Positions 16,596 through 25,670 are shown, counted from the first letter of the stretch. The stretch is DNA of 49,102 nt from an uncultured Lachnospiraceae bacterium (GCA_910578795.1 CAJTSD010000028.1:1-49102), one strand, 5' to 3'. Notes: a model not told the origin generated them from the sequence alone. Made by a program: numbers and translations.

Positions 16596-16821
16596 CAAAT
16601 CCGCCTAATGCTTCGCGACGAAACTCCTGTTTCATCATTTCAAAGTCCATCACTGCCATTCTGATACAAGCAAGATTCGTGAGACCGTAGCGTTTTGGAG
16701 TTTCTTCCAGCTTTTCCCCGCCGCACTGCTCGCAATGCGTTGATTGAAAGCTTAAATATCCGCAGCTCTTACAAAAATACATATACCGCTTGGCAATTTT
16801 ACTGCTTTTCATAATCTCCAT
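16582..16821 (-). CDS. Small zinc-ribbon protein
   Basis: A 79-residue protein with two CxxC pairs forming a likely zinc ribbon (FCKSCGYLSF at about 17-21, HCEQCGGEK at about 29-32) followed by a helical tail. No family name can be given. GGGGGG lies about 10 bases before the ATG. It is the first gene of the cheD unit. Such ribbons usually mediate protein or nucleic acid contacts. Confidence 0.7.
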   Translation of the reverse strand: MEIMKSSKIAKRYMYFCKSCGYLSFQSTHCEQCGGEKLEETPKRYGLTNLACIRMAVMDFEMMKQEFRREALGGFEGGQ

Positions 16822-17016
16822 TATTAAATTCCCCCCTATATAACTACCCTTTTATAACTGTCATGCACGTTTTTCACAAATTTTTCCTATTTTTTGAATT
16901 AACTATTGGAATATTCGTAAATTTATTTTATCATATATATGTGTATATTTCTAGTTTTTTTTCATTTTTTGGAAAAAGCACCAACTTTTTATTATATAGT
17001 ATAAGCAGGTATACAA

Positions 17017-18702
17017 ATGATTATCAATATTAAAAAATATATTAAGACTTCCATGATACGTTTTCGGAATGCAGGTTTCTACTTGGTGCTTGCCGTTTCG
17101 ATGTGGGGCGCCTTTATTCGTTTTTTCTCATTCAATACTTTTGATGTGGTTGATCTTTCCCACAACTGGACAAATGAAACAGGCGGCTTCTGCTCCCTGT
17201 CTGATTTTTACAACAGTAATGCTACTGCAGATCCCTTATTGCCGCAGCGTATATATTATACACTGGATAAGACAGCAGCGGATACTGCAATCGTTTTTCG
17301 CGCACGCAACTGCTATGTTGATTTATATATTAACGGCGTGCCCGTGCACGAGGACTTCCGCATTCATTCTCCGCTTTATGGCAATTCTCCCGGAAGCCGC
17401 TGGCACATTATTTCACTGGATGCATCTAAGACGCCTGTAACCTTATGTCTTGAGGTTACGGCATGTTACACCAACTCCAAGGGGCTTATTGACAATATTT
17501 ATTTGGGAAGGGCACAGGAAATATATCGGAAAATCGTATCTGAACGGATTTTCGGTTTTATCCTAAGCGCCTTTTTATATATCTGCGGTCTGATTATGGT
17601 TCTGCTCTATTTTTACATGCGCCATGGAAATCGTGCCGGCAGGGATTTGCTCTACCTTGGACTAGCCACATTTTTCTCCGCGCAGTGGCTTGCTGCGGAG
17701 TCCATGCTGTGGCAACTCTTTTTGGGGCATTCGGAAGTGGTCCATCTTTGGGGATATACGGCGCTTGCAGCAATTCCCTCTTCTTACGGCATGCTTGCAG
17801 TTTACCGTTTAAAGGGAAAACTAAAAACCTTTTCCATTGGTTTCAGTTTTATAAGCACTGTTACTTTAATTGCAGCTACTGCCCTGCAGATACTTGGTAT
17901 CATGGATTTCCACTATTCCCTTGTTTTCACACGTATATTAATTGTATTTTTAATTCCGCTTATGGTACCCTTGGTATTAAGCTACATGAACAATGACAGA
18001 CAGGCATCACAAAAATATATCATTATTCCACTGCTTGGTGTCCTTGTCCTGTCCATCACGGTGTCGCTTGTTAAGTATATTCTTGGCAGCTACAACGATT
18101 ACTCTTCCTACGTCCGTGTTGCGTTGCTTTGCTTTTTGCTCTGCCTGATTGTATACCAGTTCAATCAAATTGTAACCACCTTTTCAAAAGGTATGAAAGC
18201 GGATATGCTGCATGACCTTGCACTGACGGATTACATGACGGGACTGTATAACCGTACGGCATTCAATGAGCATGTCCCTGAATACAATCACATTATTGAC
18301 AGTTTTTCGCCACTTGGAATCATTCAGTTTGATGTCAACAACCTCAAAAAGGTAAACGACACACTTGGTCATGAGAAAGGAGATATGATGATTAAGGCGG
18401 TTGCCGACGGTCTACGATATGCATTTGTCCACTTTGACAAGGAGTGTTCCTCATACAGGACAGGCGGTGATGAATTCCTTACAATTATCAACGCCCTCAA
18501 TGCGGACGAAATCTACCACACATGTATCCAACGGCTGATGCAGTATTGTGATGATTTTAACAAACGACCTGACTTAGGATTTACACTGACTATTGCACAC
18601 GGCTATGTGCTGATAAAAGGCGGTACGACGTTGAAAGAAGCGATTGATAAGGCAGATGCGCTGATGTATGAAAATAAGCGAATACTGAAAGGTTTAAAAT
18701 AA
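17017..18702 (+). CDS. Membrane-bound diguanylate cyclase (GGDEF)
   Basis: Synthesises cyclic di-GMP from two GTP. The 561-residue protein has an N-terminal membrane helix, an extracytoplasmic beta-rich sensor region (about 45-165, resembling 7TMR-DISM sensor modules), about seven transmembrane segments (170-390), and a C-terminal GGDEF domain (DYMTGLYNRTAF; intact GGDEF at 483-487). No RxxD inhibitory site is present five residues upstream of the motif, so product inhibition of the usual kind is not expected. The ribosome-binding site is weak (GCAGG). A terminator shared with the fab operon follows. Confidence 0.88.
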   Translation: MIINIKKYIKTSMIRFRNAGFYLVLAVSMWGAFIRFFSFNTFDVVDLSHNWTNETGGFCSLSDFYNSNATADPLLPQRIYYTLDKTAADTAIVFRARNCYVDLYINGVPVHEDFRIHSPLYGNSPGSRWHIISLDASKTPVTLCLEVTACYTNSKGLIDNIYLGRAQEIYRKIVSERIFGFILSAFLYICGLIMVLLYFYMRHGNRAGRDLLYLGLATFFSAQWLAAESMLWQLFLGHSEVVHLWGYTALAAIPSSYGMLAVYRLKGKLKTFSIGFSFISTVTLIAATALQILGIMDFHYSLVFTRILIVFLIPLMVPLVLSYMNNDRQASQKYIIIPLLGVLVLSITVSLVKYILGSYNDYSSYVRVALLCFLLCLIVYQFNQIVTTFSKGMKADMLHDLALTDYMTGLYNRTAFNEHVPEYNHIIDSFSPLGIIQFDVNNLKKVNDTLGHEKGDMMIKAVADGLRYAFVHFDKECSSYRTGGDEFLTIINALNADEIYHTCIQRLMQYCDDFNKRPDLGFTLTIAHGYVLIKGGTTLKEAIDKADALMYENKRILKGLK

Positions 18703-18706
18703 CACA

Positions 18707-18738
18707 AAAAGCGGAGAATATTTTTTATCTCCGCTTTT
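18707..18738. terminator. Bidirectional terminator between the GGDEF gene and the fab operon
   Basis: AAAAGCGGAGA (18707-18717) pairs perfectly with TCTCCGCTTTT (18728-18738), with T-runs on both strands. Confidence 0.9.
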
Positions 18739-18739
18739 A

Positions 18740-19204
18740 TCATGTTTTATCAATATTTTCCACATCAAGATTTGTCAGGAAGTCATTCAGGTTCAACAGC
18801 CCCTTAATCACAGCTTCCATTTCATCCTCATATAAGTTTCTCACGATTGCCTTAATCATTTTCTTGTGAAAATCCCTGTGATGAAAAAAGGCTTTTCTTC
18901 CTTTTTCCTTTAATACAACCAACACTACCCGCTTATCGGTTTCACTGCGCTTACGCAAAATATAGCCTTTATGTTCCAAACTGTTCATATTGGTCGTAAG
19001 CGTGCCGACCGTAACGCCGAGACGGGCTGCAATTTCGGACATCTTACGCGGCTCATCAATGCCGATTGCCTCTATGATATGCATATCATTGTTCGTAATA
19101 TCCTGAAATTCCTCCGTTATGATTGCATGCTCTTCCATATCCATCATGTTATTAAAAAGTTTTACCAACAGCTCATTTAAGGTTCTGCTTGTATTCTTTT
19201 CCAT
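18740..19204 (-). CDS. fabT: MarR-family repressor of fatty-acid synthesis (FabT-like)
   Basis: A 154-residue winged-helix regulator. The N-terminal stretch LLVKLFNNMMDMEEH, then FQDITNNDMHIIEAIG, matches FabT more closely than generic MarR proteins, and the wing HTH (MSEIAARLGVTVGTLTTNM, KRSETDKRVVLV) is intact. In streptococci FabT binds acyl-ACP and represses fab genes at TTTGA-N3-TCAAA palindromes; two such palindromes lie at the head of this operon (27831-27859). Here it is the last gene, 28 bases after fabH, instead of the first as in streptococci. The ATG at 19204 is chosen over upstream in-frame codons inside fabH. Confidence 0.88.
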   Translation of the reverse strand: MEKNTSRTLNELLVKLFNNMMDMEEHAIITEEFQDITNNDMHIIEAIGIDEPRKMSEIAARLGVTVGTLTTNMNSLEHKGYILRKRSETDKRVVLVVLKEKGRKAFFHHRDFHKKMIKAIVRNLYEDEMEAVIKGLLNLNDFLTNLDVENIDKT

Positions 19205-19232
19205 GTATGCACCAATTCCCCAATTAAATTTC

Positions 19233-20234
19233 CTAAGCGCCCCAGACGAGTATGCTTGCTCCATAGGTCAGCCCCGCTCCAAATCCCGACAGCACCAGTC
19301 TGTCGCCCTTCTTTATTTTTCCGTTCCGGTTAAGCTCGTCAAGCAAAACAGGTATGGTCGCTGATGACATATTTCCAATACGGTCCAGATTCATGGGGAA
19401 TTTTGATAAGTCTGCCTTCAGACGCTTTGCCACGGACTCAATAATACGTACATTTGCCTGATGCAGCACAAACAGGTCAACATCATCGACCGTAAGGTTC
19501 GACTGTTCCAACGCCTCTTTGATGCAAGCAGGAACCTGTCTTGTCGCAAATTTATATACTTCCTGTCCGTCCATATGAACATAGGAATTTACCTGTTCCG
19601 TTTCCTGATAATAGGGGTTGGATACTGCCCTCTCCGCGCACGCAAGCACCATGCCTTTGGCTCCGTCTGAGCCCATAACCATTCCCTCAATACCTACCGG
19701 TCTGCCGTTTTCACAAATCTCGTCCTCCTCCGACAGCTCCATAAACGCTGCCCCTGCGCCGTCGCCAAACAGCACACAGGTTGAGCGGTCTGTCCAGTCA
19801 ATCAGCTTGGAAAGTACCTCACTGCCGACAATCAGCGCATTTCTGTATAGCCCTGTCTGCAAATACGCATACGCAGTGTTTAGCGCAAACAAAAATCCAG
19901 AGCAGGCGGCATTCAGGTCAAATGCCACCGCCTGATGTGCCCCTATGGAACTTTGTACCTGACACGCACAGCACGGAAGCAGCAGCTCCGGTGAACAGGT
20001 TGCCACTAAAATCAAATCAACGTCTTCCGCAGCCTTGCCTGCCATCGCAAGCGCATCGGCACATGCCTTTGCAGCAAGGGATGACACTGTATCGCCTGTA
20101 GAAATCCTGCGTTCCGCTATACCCGTACGCTCGCGTATCCACTCGTCAGAAGTTTCTACGAGCTCTGCCATATCAAAATTGGTCACTATTTTTTCAGGCA
20201 GGGCGCTTCCCGTACCTGTAATTTTTATTGCCAT
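19233..20234 (-). CDS. fabH: 3-oxoacyl-ACP synthase III
   Basis: Initiates fatty-acid synthesis by condensing acetyl-CoA (or a branched acyl-CoA) with malonyl-ACP. The 333-residue protein shows the KAS III catalytic triad: Cys111 in LNAACSGF, His in LHQANVRI and Asn in RIGNMSSATIP. The start is coupled to the preceding gene as TAATG, with GGAGG 10 bases upstream. Acetyl versus branched primer preference cannot be read from sequence. Confidence 0.95.
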   Translation of the reverse strand: MAIKITGTGSALPEKIVTNFDMAELVETSDEWIRERTGIAERRISTGDTVSSLAAKACADALAMAGKAAEDVDLILVATCSPELLLPCCACQVQSSIGAHQAVAFDLNAACSGFLFALNTAYAYLQTGLYRNALIVGSEVLSKLIDWTDRSTCVLFGDGAGAAFMELSEEDEICENGRPVGIEGMVMGSDGAKGMVLACAERAVSNPYYQETEQVNSYVHMDGQEVYKFATRQVPACIKEALEQSNLTVDDVDLFVLHQANVRIIESVAKRLKADLSKFPMNLDRIGNMSSATIPVLLDELNRNGKIKKGDRLVLSGFGAGLTYGASILVWGA

Positions 20235-21271
20235 TATGAAAATTCCTCCATTATATCGGCTACCGTCTCTATTTTTTCTGCACGATAAGCATTACTTCCA
20301 CAGAAAATTAATCCCTCATCGAGATTACCCTTCACTGCATTCACAAGCGCCTCCGTGATACAATACGGTGTTGTTTCAGGATTGCAGGTGCTGATACACT
20401 GTCTGCATCCTCTCATAAACCGCTCACCCTGCGCCACCTTATCTAAAAAGGCATTGTGTATTGCACGCCCCGGCATTCCGACCGGACTTTTCACAATCAC
20501 GATATCCTCTTTTTGGGCATTGATATACGCCTGCTTATATGCATCTGATGCATCGCATTCCTCCGTGGTCACAAAGCGGGTTGCAATCTGCACTGCCTTT
20601 GCGCCCATATCCAAATAGCGCTCCATATCCGCACGCTCATAAATGCCTCCTGCCACTGCTACAGGCACCTCCATCTCGTCTGCAAGCGCAATAATCTGCC
20701 GGATTTCCTCATCATAATCCTTTGTCTGTAAAACAGTGTACTCTTCTATTTCCTCAATGTGAAATCCTAAATGTCCTCCTGCCGTCGGACCTTCTATCAC
20801 AACCAAATCCGGCTTTCTGTCATATTTTTTCTTCCAATACTTTGCAATCACGGAAAGGGACTTTTTGCTGGAAACAATCGGCGCAATCTTCGCATCACCA
20901 GAAACCTCAGGAAGTGTCATCGGAAGTCCTGCGCCTGATATGATGATGTCAACACCTGCATCAACTGCCGCTTTCACATATTCCTCATAATGCTTTGTTG
21001 CTACCATGATATTTACACCAATTACACCGCCCTTAGCGATTGCTCTCGCTTTCCTGATTTCCTCACCAATTGCTTTTAAATTACATTCAATCGGGTGTCT
21101 GTCAAAATCCGGATCCCGGTAACCGATCTGTGCTGTGGAAATTACGCCGATACCGCCCGCTGCCGCCACTGCTCCTGCCAGTCCCGAAAGGCTTACACCC
21201 ACACCCATGCCGCCTTGTATGACAGGCACACGGGCTGTGAGGCTGCCTATTTTTAATTCATTTCTATTCAT
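20234..21271 (-). CDS. FabK/nitronate monooxygenase-family flavoprotein with a cysteine-rich C terminus
   Basis: A 345-residue TIM-barrel FMN protein of the 2-nitropropane dioxygenase/FabK superfamily: VIQGGMGVGVSLSGLAG, ISGAGLP, GPTAGGHLGFH, VAVAGGIY and GAKAVQIATRF. It is longer than the true FabK in this operon and has a C-terminal cysteine cluster (GCRQCISTCNPETTPYC, about 285-305) absent from FabK. It may be an alternative enoyl-ACP reductase, a control enzyme for unsaturated fatty acids, or a nitronate oxidase. Its place between accDA and fabH argues for a lipid role. The stop overlaps the fabH start. Confidence 0.85.
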   Translation of the reverse strand: MNRNELKIGSLTARVPVIQGGMGVGVSLSGLAGAVAAAGGIGVISTAQIGYRDPDFDRHPIECNLKAIGEEIRKARAIAKGGVIGVNIMVATKHYEEYVKAAVDAGVDIIISGAGLPMTLPEVSGDAKIAPIVSSKKSLSVIAKYWKKKYDRKPDLVVIEGPTAGGHLGFHIEEIEEYTVLQTKDYDEEIRQIIALADEMEVPVAVAGGIYERADMERYLDMGAKAVQIATRFVTTEECDASDAYKQAYINAQKEDIVIVKSPVGMPGRAIHNAFLDKVAQGERFMRGCRQCISTCNPETTPYCITEALVNAVKGNLDEGLIFCGSNAYRAEKIETVADIMEEFS

Positions 21272-21298
21272 TCGATTATCCTTCTTTGCGCCATAAAT

Positions 21299-23056
21299 TT
21301 AGAAATTTCTAAAACGCTTATAACGCTCCGCCGCAATGTCCTCGCCGCTCTTGCCTTCATATTTTGTCAAGAATGCTTTGATATGCTCTTTCATGTAACC
21401 TGCAATCGCTTCCGTGGTGTCTTTGCCCGCACCGCCAAATTCCGGTATAATCTCCTCAATGACACCAAGCCGCTTTAAATCCTGCGCAGTGATGTTCATA
21501 ACCTCACTTGCCTCCTGCGCCCTGCTGGAATCCTTCCAAAGAATGGAAGCAAAACCCTCGGGCGAAAGAATGGAATAAGTGGAATTTTCAAGCATCCACA
21601 CTTCATTCCCAACTGCCGTGGCAAGCGCGCCGCCGCTGCCGCCTTCTCCAATCAGAATACATAAAACGGGAACCTTTAAGCCTGACATCTCAAGCAGGTT
21701 TTTTGCAATTGCTTCACCCTGTCCTCGCTCCTCTGCCTCAATGCCGCAGAAAGCGCCTGATGTATTGACAAAGCTTACAATCGGTCTGTTGAATTTTTCA
21801 GCCTGTTTCATAAGCCTTAACGCTTTTCTGTAGCCTTCTGGAAGCGGCATACCAAAGTTGCGTTCCTGACACTCCTCAAAGCTCTTTCCCTTCAAATCCG
21901 CAACTACGGTTACGGGCTGTCCGTCAAGGAATCCGATACCGCCGATTAATGCCTTATCATCGTGAAAGCCCCTGTCACCGTGTGCCTCTGTAAAATAATC
22001 GAATATATGTTCCATGTAGTCTGTTGCAGAAGGACGGTCTACCTGCCTTACCGCTTTAACCTTTTCCCATGCTGTACGCGGTGTAGAATTCCATGTCTGC
22101 TCCTTTAAGCTCTCGCTGAGTTCAAATTTGACACCCGGATCCTCACAGAAATCAGCATATGTCTTTTTACCTGCGCACTGATGCGCCCTCAGCAGAAAAT
22201 GAATCGTCTTTTTCAAATCATCTCTTTCCACGATACCGTCCACAAAGCCGTGTTCCACAAGGAACTCCGCTGTCTGAAAGCCTTCGGGAAGCTCCTGTCC
22301 GATGGTCTGCTTAATAACCCTTGGTCCGGCAAAACCAATCAGCGCACCCGGTTCTGCCATAATCACGTCACCAAGCATTGCAAAGCTTGCCGTCACACCA
22401 CCCGTCGTCGGATCGGTCAAAATCGAACAGTATAAAAGCCCTGCGTCACCATGCTTTTTAATCGCCGCGGAAGTTTTTGCCATCTGCATCAGCGAGATAA
22501 TGCCCTCCTGCATTCTCGCACCGCCGGAACAGCAAAACATAAATACCGGAAGCTTCAGCTGCGTTGCGCGCTCAATTGCTTTTGTAATTTTCTCGCCCAC
22601 AACATGCCCCATGCTGGACATCATAAACCTTGAATCGCACACGCCAAGCACAATATCATCGCCAAACACTTTGCAACGTCCGACCGTAACAGCTTCCTTT
22701 AGTCCTGTCTTTTCCCGTGCTGCCGCAAGCTTTTCCTCATAACCGTTAAAGTCAAGCGGATTACTTACCTCCATGTCCTCAAACCACGGCTCAAAGGTCT
22801 TGGGATCAGCAACCATACGAATACGGTTATTTGTTTTAACACGAAAATATCCGCCGCATTCATAACAGATGTATTTATGCTTTACGACACGCTCACGCTC
22901 CACCATCTTCCCACACTTGGGACACTTAATCCGTTTCTCTTCCACTGCAGGTGCATCTGCTGCAACTGCTTCGGCACTATTCTCTTCCGATTTATTTTTT
23001 AATTTTTCCTCCAGTCTGTTGTACAGATTCATAGGAAATCTCCGTTTTCTTTCCAT
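21299..23056 (-). CDS. accDA: Fused acetyl-CoA carboxylase carboxyltransferase (AccD-AccA)
   Basis: Transfers CO2 from carboxybiotin to acetyl-CoA, giving malonyl-CoA. A single 585-residue chain carries the beta subunit with its four-cysteine zinc ribbon (Cys45, Cys48, Cys64, Cys67) and CT domain (about 40-295), then the alpha subunit (about 305-580; GDRGFHDDKALIGGIG, IGEGGSGGALA). In many bacteria these are two proteins. Three in-frame ATGs exist: 23077 lacks a clear site, 23056 has AGAGG, 23032 has GGAG; 23056 is used here, 23032 is possible. No accB or accC is adjacent, unlike the common Firmicutes order. Confidence 0.93.
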   Translation of the reverse strand: MERKRRFPMNLYNRLEEKLKNKSEENSAEAVAADAPAVEEKRIKCPKCGKMVERERVVKHKYICYECGGYFRVKTNNRIRMVADPKTFEPWFEDMEVSNPLDFNGYEEKLAAAREKTGLKEAVTVGRCKVFGDDIVLGVCDSRFMMSSMGHVVGEKITKAIERATQLKLPVFMFCCSGGARMQEGIISLMQMAKTSAAIKKHGDAGLLYCSILTDPTTGGVTASFAMLGDVIMAEPGALIGFAGPRVIKQTIGQELPEGFQTAEFLVEHGFVDGIVERDDLKKTIHFLLRAHQCAGKKTYADFCEDPGVKFELSESLKEQTWNSTPRTAWEKVKAVRQVDRPSATDYMEHIFDYFTEAHGDRGFHDDKALIGGIGFLDGQPVTVVADLKGKSFEECQERNFGMPLPEGYRKALRLMKQAEKFNRPIVSFVNTSGAFCGIEAEERGQGEAIAKNLLEMSGLKVPVLCILIGEGGSGGALATAVGNEVWMLENSTYSILSPEGFASILWKDSSRAQEASEVMNITAQDLKRLGVIEEIIPEFGGAGKDTTEAIAGYMKEHIKAFLTKYEGKSGEDIAAERYKRFRNF

Positions 23057-23080
23057 ACCAAACCTCTTTTCCGCCATTTT

Positions 23081-23512
23081 TTAATCGCCAACCGCAAAAG
23101 TTAGTTCCGCCTTACAGACAACCTTTCCGTTTACCGTCGCTGTCGCCTCGCCGACACCAATTGGTCCCTTTACCTTCACAATCTTTGTTTCAAGCATCAG
23201 TACGTCACCTGGATATACTTTCTGCTTAAAACGTGCCTTATCAATTCCCACAAAATATGCGGTCTTTCCCTTCCACTCGGGCATGCCCAAAATGGCAACT
23301 GCACCAACCTGTGCAAGCGCCTCTATAATCAGTACGCCAGGCATAACAGGATTTCCCGGAAAATGTCCCGCAAAATACGGCTCATTAAAGCTTACGCATT
23401 TTTTTCCGAGTGCACGCTCTCCTTCATCAAGCTCTTCAATTGTATCTATAAGCATAAACGGATGTCGGTGGGGAATAATCTCCATAATTTCTTTTGCTGA
23501 GTAAACTGACAT
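23081..23512 (-). CDS. fabZ: 3-hydroxyacyl-ACP dehydratase
   Basis: Dehydrates 3-hydroxyacyl-ACP to trans-2-enoyl-ACP. The 143-residue hot-dog protein shows IIPHRHPFMLID with the catalytic histidine and GHFPGNPVMPGVLIIEALAQ with the catalytic glutamate. The gene follows fabF by 28 bases and ends 24 bases before the preferred accDA start. No fabA or fabN paralogue is seen nearby. Confidence 0.96.
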   Translation of the reverse strand: MSVYSAKEIMEIIPHRHPFMLIDTIEELDEGERALGKKCVSFNEPYFAGHFPGNPVMPGVLIIEALAQVGAVAILGMPEWKGKTAYFVGIDKARFKQKVYPGDVLMLETKIVKVKGPIGVGEATATVNGKVVCKAELTFAVGD

Positions 23513-23540
23513 TTATATAACCATGCTCCCTTCCTGTTCT

Positions 23541-24776
23541 TTATTCTGTGTACTTTTTTACGATAATGCTTGCATTGTGTCCGCCAAATCCAAGGGAATT
23601 GCTGAGTGCATACGTAATCTCTTCCTCGTAGCTCTCCTTGCAGTAATTCAAATCCAGTTCCTCTTCGCTTTCCTGCAGACCTACGGTTTTGTGAATAAAT
23701 CCTTCCTCAATTTCTTTTACGCATGCCACAAACTCAACTGCTCCCGCACCGCCAAGCAAATGACCTACCATGGACTTAGTAGAATTGATTTTGATATTTT
23801 TCGCATGATCACCAAACGCGCTCTTGATTGCCCTTGTTTCGAACAAATCATTGTGATGCGTGCTTGTGCCATGTGCATTGATATAAGTAATATCTGCCGG
23901 TTGTATGCCTGCATCCCGGACTGCATTTAACATTGCTGTCGCCGCGCCGGAGCCATCCTCCGCAGGCGAGGTGATGTGAAATGCATCCGCAGAGCAGCCA
24001 TATCCGACAACCTCCGCATAAATTTTCGCACCTCTCGCCTTTGCATGCTCAAGCTCCTCAAGCACAACAATGCCTGCACCCTCACCCATAACAAATCCGC
24101 TCCTGTCCTTATCAAAAGGAATCGAACAGCGTTTCGGGTCTTCGCTGGAAGAAAGCGCGGTAAGTGCGGCAAATCCGCCAATTCCTAACGGCGTAATGGA
24201 ACTCTCCGTACCGCCTGCAAGCATGATATCGGCATCACCGTACTGAATCGTTCTGAATGCCTCTCCAATCGAATTTGTACCTGTTGCACATGCTGTTACA
24301 ACATTAATGTTTTTTCCTTTTAAGCCAAAAATAATGCTGACGTTTCCTGCTGCCATATTGGAAATTACAAGCGGAACAAATAACGGAGAAAGCTTTGATG
24401 GCCCTTTTTCCACAAGTTTCGTATGTTCACGTTCCATTGCCTGAAGGCTGCCGACACCGTTTCCGATAGAACAGCCGACACGAAACGCATCTTCCTTCTC
24501 CATATCAATTCCCGCATCCTCAAGCGCTTCCTTTGACGCTGCTACCGCAAACTGGCAAAACTGCTCCATTCTGCGTGCCGCCTTTTTGTCCATATATTCC
24601 GCAGGATCAAAATCCTTTACCTGAGCCGCAATTTTGCACTTATACTCAGACGCGTCAAAATAAGAAATCTTGTCAAATCCGATTTTCTCCTGCTGAATGC
24701 CTTCCCAAAAAGCATCCACACTGTTACCAATCGGCGTAATTGCACCCATGCCTGTTACTACTACTCTCTTCTTCAT
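23541..24776 (-). CDS. fabF: 3-oxoacyl-ACP synthase II
   Basis: Elongating condensing enzyme (KAS II). The 411-residue protein has the Cys-His-His triad: Cys163 in VTACATGTN, His in NAHGTSTHHND and His in MVGHLLGGAG. The frame is open 19 codons upstream, but the ATG at 24776 (MKKRVVVTGMGAITPIG) matches family starts and has AGGGTATAGAA in front. It follows fabG by 31 bases. Confidence 0.96.
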   Translation of the reverse strand: MKKRVVVTGMGAITPIGNSVDAFWEGIQQEKIGFDKISYFDASEYKCKIAAQVKDFDPAEYMDKKAARRMEQFCQFAVAASKEALEDAGIDMEKEDAFRVGCSIGNGVGSLQAMEREHTKLVEKGPSKLSPLFVPLVISNMAAGNVSIIFGLKGKNINVVTACATGTNSIGEAFRTIQYGDADIMLAGGTESSITPLGIGGFAALTALSSSEDPKRCSIPFDKDRSGFVMGEGAGIVVLEELEHAKARGAKIYAEVVGYGCSADAFHITSPAEDGSGAATAMLNAVRDAGIQPADITYINAHGTSTHHNDLFETRAIKSAFGDHAKNIKINSTKSMVGHLLGGAGAVEFVACVKEIEEGFIHKTVGLQESEEELDLNYCKESYEEEITYALSNSLGFGGHNASIIVKKYTE

Positions 24777-24807
24777 TTCTATACCCTTGCTCCTTTCACA
24801 GTCTTTT

Positions 24808-25548
24808 TTATATCGACATTCCGCCGTCAACACACATTACCTGTCCCGTAATGTAATTTGCATTGTCGCCTGCAAGGAATAATACCATTTCCGCAATATC
24901 TTTTGTGCTGCCTATCCTGCCCATTGGTATCATCGCTGAAAGCTCCTTCTTTGCGTCCTCTGTCATACCCTTTGTCATATCTGTGTCAATAAAGCCCGGA
25001 GCCACCGCATTGACGTTGATTCCTCTGCTTGCAAGCTCTCTCGCCACACTCTTTGTCAGCCCGATGACGCCTGCCTTGGATGCGGAATAATTTGCCTGTC
25101 CCGCGTTTCCAAGCACTCCGCTTACAGATGTAATGTTAATGATTTTACCGCCTCTTTGCTTGATAAAGCTGCGTGAGAGGTGCTTAATCATATTAAAAGT
25201 GCCCTTTAAGTTTGTGTCGAGCACTGCATCATAATCTTCCTCACTCATGCGCATAATCAGATTGTCCCTTGTGACGCCCGCATTATTTACAAGAATGTCT
25301 ACTTTTTTGTATTTTTCCAATACGGTCTTTACGAATGCCTCACTTGCGGCGTAATCGGATACATTGCACTGTATTGCCTCCGCGCTTCCGCCGTTTTGCG
25401 TGATTGCGGCAACCACCTCGTCAGCCGCGTCCTTCGAACCGTTGTAATTTACGATGACGGTCGCACCGTTTTGTGCGAGCGTAAGCGCGATTTCACGCCC
25501 AATCCCGCGTCCTGCTCCCGTTACGAGAGCAATTTTATTTTCTAACAT
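24808..25548 (-). CDS. fabG: 3-oxoacyl-ACP reductase
   Basis: NADPH-dependent reduction of 3-oxoacyl-ACP. The 246-residue short-chain dehydrogenase has the cofactor motif TGAGRGIGREI, NNAGVTRDN, the catalytic Ser-Tyr-Lys (INITSVSG, NYSASKAG) and a C terminus ITGQVMCVDGGMSI typical of FabG. The ATG at 25548 is preferred over an upstream in-frame codon that falls inside the palindromic element. It lies directly downstream of that element. Confidence 0.95.
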   Translation of the reverse strand: MLENKIALVTGAGRGIGREIALTLAQNGATVIVNYNGSKDAADEVVAAITQNGGSAEAIQCNVSDYAASEAFVKTVLEKYKKVDILVNNAGVTRDNLIMRMSEEDYDAVLDTNLKGTFNMIKHLSRSFIKQRGGKIINITSVSGVLGNAGQANYSASKAGVIGLTKSVARELASRGINVNAVAPGFIDTDMTKGMTEDAKKELSAMIPMGRIGSTKDIAEMVLFLAGDNANYITGQVMCVDGGMSI

Positions 25549-25570
25549 TTCAATACCTATATCCTTCCTT

Positions 25571-25670
25571 GAAGAATGCAAGCCGAATTTGTTCGGTTTG
25601 CATTCTTCGGCATGAAGCTTTAGATTTTCTTAGGCTGCGTCTTTTGCAGGCTTAGAAAATCTCTTCATGC
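25571..25670. repeat. Two-hairpin intercistronic element, fabD-fabG junction
   Basis: First hairpin: GAAGAATGCAAGCCGAA (25571-25587) with TTCGGTTTGCATTCTTC (25592-25608), 17 bp with one G-U. One base later a second, long hairpin: outer arms GCATGAAG (25610-25617) and CTTCATGC (25663-25670), then AGATTTTCT/AGAAAATCT, and CTGC(GTCTTTT)GCAG at the tip. The fabD stop codon (25665-25667) lies in the outer arm. The core and layout recur at 40520-40607 with compensating base changes. Confidence 0.85.

Noticed and set aside
21298..21313. Palindrome TTTAGAAATTTCTAAA at the accDA stop as a terminator or element copy
   Set aside because: It has no loop, is A-T-rich and shares no core with the covarying elements; it may be chance.
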